Shown here: positions 6,362-12,938 of the stretch, in pieces
Layout: every line of letters starts with the position of its first letter
How positions within the stretch are numbered: the first letter of the stretch is position 1
Source: Armatimonadota bacterium
GTDB taxonomy: Bacteria > Armatimonadota > Fimbriimonadia > Fimbriimonadales > Fimbriimonadaceae
DNA length: 12,938 nt
Direction: 5' to 3'
Assembly (NCBI GenBank): GCA_023423495.1
Contig: JAFAFM010000174.1
Span: forward strand, 1-12,938
The notes under the pieces: model-generated
Database searches by the model: none
Told to the model about the DNA's origin: nothing
Seen by the model: the letters and a program-made list of their open reading frames with translations, nothing else
Program-made: the position numbers and the translations under genes

Positions 6362-7004
6362 TAAGAAGAAACTTGTCGTCATCGGCGCTTTGGCCGTCGT
6401 GCTGGTCGGTATCGGAGCCTTCTCCTTCTTAGGTGGAGATCCGGCGCCGCCGGCGCCTGCGGCAGAGGAAAAGAAGGAAGGAACCGCTACTGATCCGACC
6501 GTCGCTAAAGTCGATGAAAATGGCAATGTCGTAGGGGCTCCGGTGCAGAATGCACCGAAGAATCCCCTTTATGCAATGGAGCTTCCGCAGCGGGATCCAT
6601 TCCAAGGGAACACATTCGGCGGTCAGCCGCCGATCTCGGCTCCTACGCTTCCGCCAGCAACAAAGCAACCGCCACGCAAAACAGGCACTCGGCGTACGGG
6701 CGGTACCGAAATCGGCATTCCGCCATACCGGCCACTCGAAGGCAGTTTGCCCATGGCTGGCACGGCTAACGTGACTCCAACGGGTCCAGACCCGAGCGAG
6801 TTCGGATACACAGTTTCTGGCACGATGACGGGCGGAAAGAAACCCGTTGCCGTGTTCACAGATTCCAACGGTAACCAGCGCATGGTTCCCGTCGGGGGTT
6901 CCCTCGACGGTGACAGCAAGGTGGTTGCGGTTGAAAAAGGCAGCGTCACGATAGAGCATCGCGGCAAGAAGCAGCGATTGTCCCTGGGAGGGAACCCTAA
7001 ATGA
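6351..7004 (+). CDS. pilP: PilP-like pilus assembly protein (secretin-coupling)
   Basis: PilP links the PilN/PilO platform to the secretin. This 217-residue protein has an N-terminal membrane anchor (about 8-27) rather than the usual lipoprotein signal: there is no lipobox Cys. A Pro/Ala/Glu-rich linker follows, then the family's LPQRDPFQG motif (78-86), another long Pro-rich linker (about 90-150), and a C-terminal HR-type beta domain (about 151-213). That domain reads FGYTVSGTMTGGKKPVAVF, then NQRMVPVGGSL and VVAVEKGSVTIEH, the strand pattern of PilP/GspC homology regions. Position between pilO and pilQ supports the call. It overlaps both neighbours (11 bases with pilO, 4 with pilQ). The anchor type makes it GspC-like in topology, so GspC-like is a fair alternative name. 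Confidence 0.85.
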   Translation: MKDDKKKLVVIGALAVVLVGIGAFSFLGGDPAPPAPAAEEKKEGTATDPTVAKVDENGNVVGAPVQNAPKNPLYAMELPQRDPFQGNTFGGQPPISAPTLPPATKQPPRKTGTRRTGGTEIGIPPYRPLEGSLPMAGTANVTPTGPDPSEFGYTVSGTMTGGKKPVAVFTDSNGNQRMVPVGGSLDGDSKVVAVEKGSVTIEHRGKKQRLSLGGNPK

Positions 7005-9556
7005 ACAGCAAATCGTTTCGAACGGGTGTCGGCGTTCTTGCCCTAGCCCTGGTATGCGGCGCCTCAGCTCAAAAGCTGAGCGGCGTATCGGCAAAGCAAG
7101 TCAACGGCGGAACTCAAGTCCAGATCAAAGGTGAGGAACTCGGCCAGCCGAAGCTCGCTTGGTCAAAGTCAAAGCGCCAGTTTTATCTTGTCTTCAATGG
7201 CAAGTTGGATGGCAAAGGTAAGTCCGTTAAGGTTGGAGCCAACGGCGTAGACACCGTCAGCTATGCATGGGCTGATCGACGCCCGGCCAAGGTCCGAGTC
7301 ACGGTCAACGTGGCAAAGGGCACAAAGCCTGAGCTCGTCCAAACCGAGGGCCTTTGGGCCATTAATTTCGGCGTAAAGGAGGCTCCCAAGCCGATCCCTA
7401 CGACTCAGAAGTTCCCGGACAAGGTTCCTCCGCTTGAATCTGCATTCAAGTCGGTCGAGCCGATGGCCAACAACACACCGACGACCTTCACCAGCAGCGC
7501 TATGGTCGACTTGGATTTTGTGAATACGGATATCGTCCAAATTCTCAAAGCCCTTGCCCTTCAGGCAAACGTCAACATCGTCACTTCGCCCGACGTCAGC
7601 GGAAAGATCACGGTTACGCTTGAGCAAGTCAGCGTAAAGGATGCTTTGGATATCGTTACTGCTCTCGGCAGTGTTCGATACGCCAAGGTTGGCAACACTT
7701 TCGTTGTCACTTCCAACAGCCGGTTCAGCGACACCATTCAACAGATCGGTGGCCGAATCGATGTCAGCAGCGAGACGCGCGTCGTTCCGCTTCTCAGCGG
7801 CGAAGGTACGCAGATCAAGGCTGCGGTTCTCAAGACCGTCAACCCTTCGACCATTACTGGTCGCTACGATCTCGTACTGCCTTCGGACAAGGTCACGGTG
7901 GAGTCGAAAGCCTCTACCCAGCCCACGGATCCTCAGGCCAACACGGCCCCCGGCGGAGCCACCAACGGCAGCAGCATCACCACCGCGTCTGACACCAGCG
8001 CAACGGGAACCAAGCGAGACGACTACATCGTCATCGTCGGCACCCCGAATCGCATGGACGAAGTCGAGCGAATGATCAAGTCGATCGACAATCAGATCTG
8101 CGGCGCGATGGGAATCAAGACGACCAACGGCGCGGGCCGAATCCAGAAGACTTACGAGCCACAGGGCATCCTCGCTGAGGAACTGCTCGACGCGCTCAAA
8201 AAGCAGGGTGTCAGCTTCAAGGACGTTCAAGTTTCGGCGACTCCTCGCTCATCGGCCAGCACCCAGCGAATCGTGCTCTCTGGTCGCGCGGATCTCGTGG
8301 ACACGCTCTTTACGATCTTCCAAGATCTGGACAGCATGCCCCAGGGCGGAGCAACCTTCTTCGAAGTTGTCGACCTGAAGTTTATCAAGCCGCAGGTTGC
8401 TGCGGTCGAACTGATGGGCTCCGTGGCCGGATTGAAGGCAACTATCTTGCCTCCTCCAGTCGATCCTCTCCAGGGAATCCAATACACCCACGACGCAATG
8501 TTCTCGGCTGGCGCAGCCGACCAGAATGCGGGCGGCGGTAACGCCGGCGGCGGAGCTGGTGGCGGCGGTGGAGAAGGCGGCAGCGGCGGTGGCCAAGGCA
8601 ACAGCGGTGGTGGCGGAGACGACACCAACAAGGCAAATCTGGCCGCCAAGGGCACCGACAAGACCACCATGTTCTCTGCCGAGGTCAAGACTTTCCGGAC
8701 TCCGATGAAGGTTCTTCTCCGCGGAACGCGAGCTCAGATCGACTCGGCCAAGCAATTCCTTGCCATGGTCGACATCGCTCCGAAGCAGGTTGCCGTGGAA
8801 GTCCGAGTTATGGAACTCAGCAAGGAAGATGCGCTTCGAATTGGTATTGACTGGAGCCTTCTGACTGGCGGCAGCCTTACCAGCCTTCGGATCAACCAAG
8901 GTCTTGGCTCGGCAGGCGCTCCTGGTGGAGTTTCTTCTGACCTGGCCTTCAAGGGAGGCGGATCCGCGTCGATCGTAGGTGTTCTGGACTCCATCGCCAA
9001 TAAGAACAATCTGTTGGCCCGACCGAACATCCTTCTGACGGACGGCGTTCTCTCGAACATTTTCGTCGGTGACACGGTTCGGTACGTGGAATCCATCACG
9101 AACAGCCAAAACGGTCCGACGATCGTTACCAACTCGATCAACGTCGGCGTGGACTTCTCGCTGGCCGCACGAGTGGGCAGTGGTGGCAACATTACCCTGG
9201 ACTTCAACCCGGTTCTGTCGATCTTGCAGGGCTTCACGGACGTTCCTGGCGGCGGTAAATTACCGCAGACCAGCGTTCGATCCGCAACGAGCTCCGTACA
9301 GATCAAGAGCGGCGAGACTATCGCGATCGGTGGCCTGATCCAAGATCAGGATCGCAAGAGCTATGGTGGCATCCCGATCCTCAAGGATCTGCCGATCATC
9401 GGCCAGCTCTTTGGTCGAACGAGCAACTCGAAGGTCCGTTCCGAAGTGGTCTTCTTCGTGACGGTGAAGGAAGTGACCGAGGCAGATCGCCAAGGCGCAG
9501 CTAACCCTCGAGAGTCGCTCCGATCGAACACCACGTCACCTGGCAGCGGCGGCTAG
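7001..9556 (+). CDS. pilQ: Type IV pilus secretin PilQ
   Basis: The secretin forms the outer-membrane channel through which the pilus passes. The 851 residues begin with a signal peptide (cleavage likely after Ala23, ASA/QKL). An AMIN-type beta domain lies at about 25-126, where cell-wall attachment is expected. An STN/N0 domain is at about 167-237 (MVDLDFVNTDIVQILKALAL). Three N1-like modules follow: about 258-365, holding a Ser/Thr/Pro-rich insert at about 299-338; about 384-445; and about 454-592, interrupted by a Gly-rich stretch at 509-539. The secretin core is about 595-825, ending in GETIAIGGLIQDQDRKSYGG, LKDLPIIGQLFGR and SEVVFFVTV. A Ser/Gly tail closes it. Several N-modules make it resemble the multi-ring Thermus-type PilQ more than the shorter proteobacterial form. 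The start overlaps the previous stop (ATGA) with GGGAGGG just upstream. It is last in the operon and followed by a terminator. Confidence 0.96.
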   Translation: MNSKSFRTGVGVLALALVCGASAQKLSGVSAKQVNGGTQVQIKGEELGQPKLAWSKSKRQFYLVFNGKLDGKGKSVKVGANGVDTVSYAWADRRPAKVRVTVNVAKGTKPELVQTEGLWAINFGVKEAPKPIPTTQKFPDKVPPLESAFKSVEPMANNTPTTFTSSAMVDLDFVNTDIVQILKALALQANVNIVTSPDVSGKITVTLEQVSVKDALDIVTALGSVRYAKVGNTFVVTSNSRFSDTIQQIGGRIDVSSETRVVPLLSGEGTQIKAAVLKTVNPSTITGRYDLVLPSDKVTVESKASTQPTDPQANTAPGGATNGSSITTASDTSATGTKRDDYIVIVGTPNRMDEVERMIKSIDNQICGAMGIKTTNGAGRIQKTYEPQGILAEELLDALKKQGVSFKDVQVSATPRSSASTQRIVLSGRADLVDTLFTIFQDLDSMPQGGATFFEVVDLKFIKPQVAAVELMGSVAGLKATILPPPVDPLQGIQYTHDAMFSAGAADQNAGGGNAGGGAGGGGGEGGSGGGQGNSGGGGDDTNKANLAAKGTDKTTMFSAEVKTFRTPMKVLLRGTRAQIDSAKQFLAMVDIAPKQVAVEVRVMELSKEDALRIGIDWSLLTGGSLTSLRINQGLGSAGAPGGVSSDLAFKGGGSASIVGVLDSIANKNNLLARPNILLTDGVLSNIFVGDTVRYVESITNSQNGPTIVTNSINVGVDFSLAARVGSGGNITLDFNPVLSILQGFTDVPGGGKLPQTSVRSATSSVQIKSGETIAIGGLIQDQDRKSYGGIPILKDLPIIGQLFGRTSNSKVRSEVVFFVTVKEVTEADRQGAANPRESLRSNTTSPGSGG

Positions 9557-9568
9557 TACGCAACGCCC

Positions 9569-9607
9569 AGCCCCGGGAGCCCTTAGCTCTCGGGGCTATT
9601 TTTATTT
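9569..9607 (+). terminator. Rho-independent terminator of the pilus operon
   Basis: A 12-base-pair stem (AGCCCCGGGAGC with GCTCTCGGGGCT, one G-T pair), a five-base loop CCTTA and a T-rich tail ATTTTTATTT lie 12 bases after the pilQ stop. On the opposite strand the hairpin also forms just past the stop of the convergent gene, but no T-tract follows it there, so it terminates efficiently in one direction only. The T-tract covers the TAA of the convergent gene. Confidence 0.92.
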
Positions 9608-10828
9608 CTGTTTGCCGAATCTTGGAAAGACGGGCTTTACGTTCTCTAGAAAGCGCCTTAACTCAGGGTTTGCCTTACCTACCCAGCCGTCCCCAGATGT
9701 GTCCCAAATGAGTCCGGATTTGGAATCATAGTGGGCATTCCAAACGAGGTCCTTTGTCGAAATCGAAACTTGCTTTCCGGCTTTGGTCGTTTTGTCCAGA
9801 CTTGTAATACTTATCTCACTATTGGGAACGTGTGTCCACTTTCCGTTGTTGAGGACACGCAATTCATTTAATGTTCTAGGCCGAGGCTTGTTCACAGTAA
9901 CCGCTTTAGTTGTAATTCCTTGCGGAATTATTGGAACGATCGACATTGCCCGGCCATTGCGCGCATCAACATAAACAAAGTATCGCTCCACAACACGCTG
10001 GGCAGCATTTGACATAGCTACCTGGCGAGCTTCGAATCGGAAGACAGGAATGCCTTTCCGCTGTTTTCCAATGGACATCTGCTCATCATTCATTTCAATA
10101 AATTGGTTGTCGACAGGAGGAATGGAATAATGCACTACAGTTTGCTCGGGCAAAAACTCGATCCATGCATTAGGTCGAAACCTCGCGAGTGCTTCAGAAG
10201 CGTTTTCGCGAGCCCCTTCCTTCGCGACTCCCACACGCGCAGATGCGTGAAGTGGATAGGATGGACTGTAGAGAAACTTTCGTAGTCGGCCTTCCGTTCC
10301 GTCAATCCAGCAGTTCAATCCCGTTTCGAATCGGATTCCATTTATGGTTCGGCAAACCATAAACTGGTAATCAATTCCGGACATCCGCTCAAGTTCTACT
10401 GTGTACGTGGAATTTGGTTCAAAAAAGTGAAAGTAGTCGCCAGCGCTTCTTTTGGCATCGTCCAGTCGAACTTTTGGTTCTGTGCTTACAATGCCAAGGA
10501 ATGCTCCAGCTTGTATCTTCCCGTCCACCGGACTAAATATTGTGAATGAGGAAAAGAACGAAATTGTTAACGCTTTAGTCCTAAGGTCAACGGCATAGGT
10601 TTGCTTTGGACTCAACTGGAGCTTGATCGGTTGAACGTTCCCATTTATATCACAATAAACTTTTTCAATAAGCCTCTTGCTTAATGCTACTGCGGCGTCC
10701 AAGTTAATCCGTCCAAGTTCGGCACTTGACGGCGAAGATCCAAAATCATAGTATTTGGTACCAAAATTGCCCTGCTGGGCGCTTGCGGTTAATGTTAAGA
10801 ATATGCTTAGTCCAGTACATAAAACCAT
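9602..10828 (-). CDS. Secreted protein with PepSY-like segments, function unknown
   Basis: A 408-residue exported protein I cannot assign to a named family. A signal peptide (LSIFLTLTASA, cleavage after about residue 17) is followed by a globular region. Two segments look like PepSY/YpeB-type hairpins: YQFMVCRTINGIRF with WIDGTEGRLRKF (about 154-185), and ERYFVYVDARNGRAMSIV (about 281-298), both with the pattern V-D-x-x-x-G after a beta strand. A third region, GARENASEALARF, looks like the helix of such a unit. PepSY domains are often protease inhibitors or cell-envelope modulators, but the similarity is weak. The ATG has GGAGG ten bases upstream. The first 22 bases overlap the end of the upstream gene, so both are likely one transcript. 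Base composition is clearly more AT-rich than in the pilus or xylA genes (two counted 60-base lines near 10561-10680 give 42 and 37 percent GC). Confidence 0.75.
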   Translation of the reverse strand: MVLCTGLSIFLTLTASAQQGNFGTKYYDFGSSPSSAELGRINLDAAVALSKRLIEKVYCDINGNVQPIKLQLSPKQTYAVDLRTKALTISFFSSFTIFSPVDGKIQAGAFLGIVSTEPKVRLDDAKRSAGDYFHFFEPNSTYTVELERMSGIDYQFMVCRTINGIRFETGLNCWIDGTEGRLRKFLYSPSYPLHASARVGVAKEGARENASEALARFRPNAWIEFLPEQTVVHYSIPPVDNQFIEMNDEQMSIGKQRKGIPVFRFEARQVAMSNAAQRVVERYFVYVDARNGRAMSIVPIIPQGITTKAVTVNKPRPRTLNELRVLNNGKWTHVPNSEISITSLDKTTKAGKQVSISTKDLVWNAHYDSKSGLIWDTSGDGWVGKANPELRRFLENVKPVFPRFGKQK

Positions 10829-11703
10829 TTGTTTACCGCCTCCGGGTGACCTTCCCTCTCAGCCCCTGTTAAATACACATTTACAAGCCGTGAATATCCA
10901 TCTCCAAGTATCTTCATGTCAAGTACTATTACGTCTCCAGCCAATTTATTAAGTCTAGGAGGAAACAAGAGATTAGCAGTCTCTACTGCTTCGTTAAGTG
11001 GTTTTCCGCTCGCCAAAAGTTGCAAAACTTTTTCCCCATGGAATTTTAGAGGGTCCGGGCACTGGAGCGAGGACTGTAACGTATTCCTGTCGCCTGCCTT
11101 TAAATACGAAGCAACATCATCCTCAAAACCAGCATAGGCTACACCCGTTTTCTGCAAAAGTCCTAATCGGTCAGGAATCGGAGGTTGTAAAAAGCCAGGG
11201 CCGGTTTTTATTGTGCTGCAACACCACATTAGGGCCATGTTAAACGCTGGCAATCCGTTTATAAGTTTGGCACCGACCCGATCCTGAATCTCCGTGTATC
11301 GAATGTAGCCGTCATTAATGTTGTTGTTGAACTGCGAGTTCCTGTGGGCTGAATCACAAAAGCCAAACATATCAGCGTGGGCAGCTGCGACTATGACGGT
11401 ACAACTTGTCAGCAAAGGTTGGATTTCTGGCTCTGCCATTGCCTGCGCAGCTTGTCCGCTGAGCGGGGTCATGGTGTGACGCGCGAAATCATTAGATGGC
11501 CCTATTGACGAGGTTATGGCATAGTTTGCTATTTCGCGTGATGAGTATCTCAAACTAGTCGACCACTTTGGGTCATTCTCATCTATGACACTTCCATCTT
11601 CAGTAATGTTTGCAGCCACTGCAAGACCTTTGTTGTACGCCCGAACTTTTGCCGTGTGAGAAACTTCTATTACATCCCACGAGGAAGTGTCCCAATCCTC
11701 CAC
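10807..11703 (-). CDS. C-terminal part of an amber-split secreted protein, possibly caspase-like
   Basis: 298 residues from a GTG at 11703, but this is probably not an independent gene. The same frame continues upstream through six sense codons to a TAG (11724-11722), which is the stop of the preceding 117-residue frame. No Shine-Dalgarno is seen at this GTG and the piece has no signal peptide. Early residues (WDVIEVSHTAKVRAYNKG) look like the end of a beta-sandwich. From about residue 100 a strand leads to His109 (CTVIVAAAHADMFGFCD). A helix follows, then a strand ending in two cysteines (NMALMWCCST, Cys161/162), and then GVAYAGFEDDV (187-197). This order of strand-His and strand-Cys is reminiscent of clan CD (caspase/CHAT/gingipain) peptidases; that is a pattern guess, not a recognised family. 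It overlaps the next gene by 22 bases and is AT-rich like it. Confidence 0.6.
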   Translation of the reverse strand: MEDWDTSSWDVIEVSHTAKVRAYNKGLAVAANITEDGSVIDENDPKWSTSLRYSSREIANYAITSSIGPSNDFARHTMTPLSGQAAQAMAEPEIQPLLTSCTVIVAAAHADMFGFCDSAHRNSQFNNNINDGYIRYTEIQDRVGAKLINGLPAFNMALMWCCSTIKTGPGFLQPPIPDRLGLLQKTGVAYAGFEDDVASYLKAGDRNTLQSSLQCPDPLKFHGEKVLQLLASGKPLNEAVETANLLFPPRLNKLAGDVIVLDMKILGDGYSRLVNVYLTGAEREGHPEAVNKWFYVLD

Positions 11704-11721
11704 GTAAACGAATCCCGTAAC

Positions 11722-12075
11722 CTAGAATTCGATAGACGCGCCGTCGTTAAAATGAGTACTTGCGAATCGAATCGTCCGGCTGTATGACGGAGGAATCATC
11801 CCGCTGGGTGTGAGAGTCTCAGACATAGAATCGCACTCAACTTCGAGCGCATAAATCTGAGCGTAATCCCACCCCGGCACTTCTGGCATCGCTCCCCAAG
11901 ACACGCGGAAAACGCCATTGACGTTGGTACCAGACACACGCTCGTCGTAAGCGTGCGACGTCATTCCGACTTTCAGTTCCAAGTTTGAATCGTATATGGT
12001 TTTATCGTTTGAAGATGACTGGCATAGGCCGAAGCTGGTGAGAGCAAAGAAGAGCGTCACTACCAAGTAGCGCAT
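11722..12075 (-). CDS. N-terminal part of the amber-split secreted protein
   Basis: 117 residues: a signal peptide (MRYLVVTLFFALTSFGLC, cleavage around residue 18) and most of a beta-rich domain (VNGVFRVSWGAMPEVPGW, then IYALEVECDSMSETL and YSRTIRFASTHFNDGASIEF). The frame ends at TAG without domain closure, and the same frame continues directly into the 298-residue piece. Read through, the whole would be a 422-codon secreted protein. The ATG has no Shine-Dalgarno but a -10-like TAAGAT five bases upstream, suggesting a leaderless message. It diverges from xylA across a 70-base gap. I do not recognise the family. It may be a pseudogene fragment, a genuine short secreted protein, or part of a readthrough product. 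Confidence 0.65.
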   Translation of the reverse strand: MRYLVVTLFFALTSFGLCQSSSNDKTIYDSNLELKVGMTSHAYDERVSGTNVNGVFRVSWGAMPEVPGWDYAQIYALEVECDSMSETLTPSGMIPPSYSRTIRFASTHFNDGASIEF

Positions 12076-12080
12076 ATGTT

Positions 12081-12109
12081 ATCTTATCACAAAAACGGGG
12101 AGACTCCAA
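12081..12109 (-). promoter_or_regulatory. Promoter of the split secreted gene
   Basis: Minus strand: -35-like TTGGAG (12109-12104), a 17-base spacer, and TGA-TAAGAT (12089-12081), i.e. an extended -10 with four of six consensus bases. Only five bases separate the -10 from the ATG at 12075, placing the transcript start at about the start codon. The -35 is weak (three of six). Confidence 0.42.
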
Positions 12110-12140
12110 ATGACGGCGTGTTCAAGCTTTCGACCATAAT
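12110..12140 (+). promoter_or_regulatory. Promoter of xylA
   Basis: ATGACG (12110-12115) as a -35-like box, a long 19-base spacer, and CATAAT (12135-12140, five of six) as -10, followed by CAGCC and the ATG. No Shine-Dalgarno is present, so the message is probably leaderless. The box abuts the -35 of the divergent gene. No clear operator palindrome for a xylose repressor is visible in the 70-base gap. Confidence 0.42.
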
Positions 12141-12145
12141 CAGCC

Positions 12146-12938
12146 ATGTCCTACTTCCCCGAGGTTGGCGAGACCGTCCGCTACGAAGGCAAGAAGTCCA
12201 AGAATTCGCTTGCGTTCCGCCATTACGATCCGACAAAGATGGTGGGCAGCAAGAACATGGCCGAGCACCTGCGCTTTGCCGTCTGCTACTGGCACACCTT
12301 TAAGGGAACCGGCGCGGATCCTTTTGGGGTGGGCACGATGCAGCGTGAATGGGAAGCAGCCGCGAATCCGATGCAGCGCGCGCGCGACACCATGGACGCC
12401 GCATTTGAGTTCATGTCCAAACTCGGCGTCAAGTATTGGTGCTTCCACGATCGCGACATCGCGCCTGAGGGCAGTACCTACAAGGAGAGCGTGGACAACC
12501 TGCAGCAAATGGTGGAGTACGCCAGCGAGAAGCAAGCGGACACCGGCATTCAATTGTTATGGGGGACAGCAAATTTGTTCAGCCATCCCCGCTACCAGGC
12601 CGGCGCCGCCACCAATCCTGATCCCCACGTCTTTGCGTACGCGGGGGCCCAGGTGAAGCGGGCAATCGAGGCAACTTTGGAGCTTGGAGGCTTGGGTTAC
12701 ACGTTCTGGGGAGGCCGGGAAGGCTACGACACCCTCCTCAACACCGACATGAAGCGAGAGCGCGAACAGTTCGCCCGCTTCCTATGGATGGCGGTCGAAC
12801 ATGCGAAGTCCATTGGCTTCAAGGGACAGTTCTACATCGAACCCAAACCCAAGGAACCAACCACGCACCAGTACGATTCGGGCGCGGAGGCCTGCTTAAA
12901 TTTCCTCCGCGAATTCGGCCTGATGGATCACTTAAAGC
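12146..12938 (+). CDS. xylA: Xylose isomerase (class II), C-terminus cut by window edge
   Basis: Xylose isomerase converts D-xylose to D-xylulose in the cytoplasm with two divalent metal ions. 264 of about 435 expected residues are present. The N-terminus ([19 protein letters not shown], then LAFRHYDP) with its extra segment is typical of class II enzymes. Catalytic landmarks fall at the usual class II positions: Trp49 in CYWHTF, His101 and Asp104 in [10 protein letters not shown], Trp139 in LLWGTANLF, Trp188 in FWGGREGYD, and metal ligand Glu232 with Lys234 in YIEPKPKEP. The remaining metal ligands (His/Asp region beyond about 265) lie outside the window. The ATG at 12146 is the only start that gives the complete N-terminus; it lacks a Shine-Dalgarno and has a -10-like box five bases upstream. 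GC content returns to the high level of the pilus region (about 62 percent in one counted line). Confidence 0.97.
   Translation, partial: MSYFPEVGETVRYEGKKSKNSLAFRHYDPTKMVGSKNMAEHLRFAVCYWHTFKGTGADPFGVGTMQREWEAAANPMQRARDTMDAAFEFMSKLGVKYWCFHDRDIAPEGSTYKESVDNLQQMVEYASEKQADTGIQLLWGTANLFSHPRYQAGAATNPDPHVFAYAGAQVKRAIEATLELGGLGYTFWGGREGYDTLLNTDMKREREQFARFLWMAVEHAKSIGFKGQFYIEPKPKEPTTHQYDSGAEACLNFLREFGLMDHLK

Noticed and set aside
7169..8230. Long open frame of 353 codons antisense to pilQ
   Set aside because: It lies wholly opposite an unmistakable secretin, its composition is the mirror of pilQ codons (Asp/Arg/Val rich), and it has no domain or ribosome site. The same holds for the frame at 8249-9109.
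8525..8617. Repetitive GGC/GGT-rich stretch, considered as a repeat array
   Set aside because: It is simply in-frame Gly codons of the PilQ low-complexity loop; there are no unit-length direct repeats or spacers, so it is neither CRISPR nor a tandem array.

Overview
The window looks like chromosomal DNA of a moderately GC-rich, diderm bacterium with type IV pili. The overall look of the proteins (PilMNOPQ preceded by an ExeA-like ATPase, secreted proteins of no familiar family, first cistrons without a Shine-Dalgarno) makes me think of Armatimonadota/Fimbriimonadales. That is an impression; no marker gene proves it.

Layout. (1) 1-2405, minus strand: a tightly coupled pyrimidine operon pyrR-pyrB-pyrC. 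Junctions overlap by 1 and 4 bases, and pyrC runs off the left edge. (2) 2406-2750: a 345-base divergent intergenic region. (3) 2751-9556, plus strand: a seven-gene type IV pilus assembly operon. An ExeA-like AAA ATPase and a small protein with an excisionase/MerR-type helix-turn-helix come first. PilM, PilN, PilO, a PilP-like protein and the secretin PilQ follow. Most junctions overlap, and a strong rho-independent terminator follows pilQ. (4) 9602-12075, minus strand: a visibly more AT-rich block of secreted proteins of unknown function. One is a PepSY-like protein. The other is a gene split by a single in-frame TAG into a 117-residue and a 298-residue piece. (5) 12146 to the right edge, plus strand: xylA, xylose isomerase, truncated by the window.

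Working together: PyrB and PyrC would carry out consecutive steps of UMP synthesis, with PyrR as the candidate regulator. PilM/N/O/P form the inner-membrane alignment platform that couples to the outer-membrane secretin PilQ. The ATPase and HTH protein are translationally tied to this platform but have no obvious structural role.

Most notable points: the dihydroorotase has Arg where class I enzymes have the conserved metal-ligand His of the HVST motif; the secreted gene has an amber stop in mid-domain, and the part after it has a His/Cys layout suggestive of a caspase-like fold; the ATPase-HTH pair is wired into the pilus operon; and three transcription-unit-leading genes (pyrR, the split gene and xylA) have a -10-like box 5-8 bases before the ATG and no Shine-Dalgarno, as expected for leaderless mRNAs.
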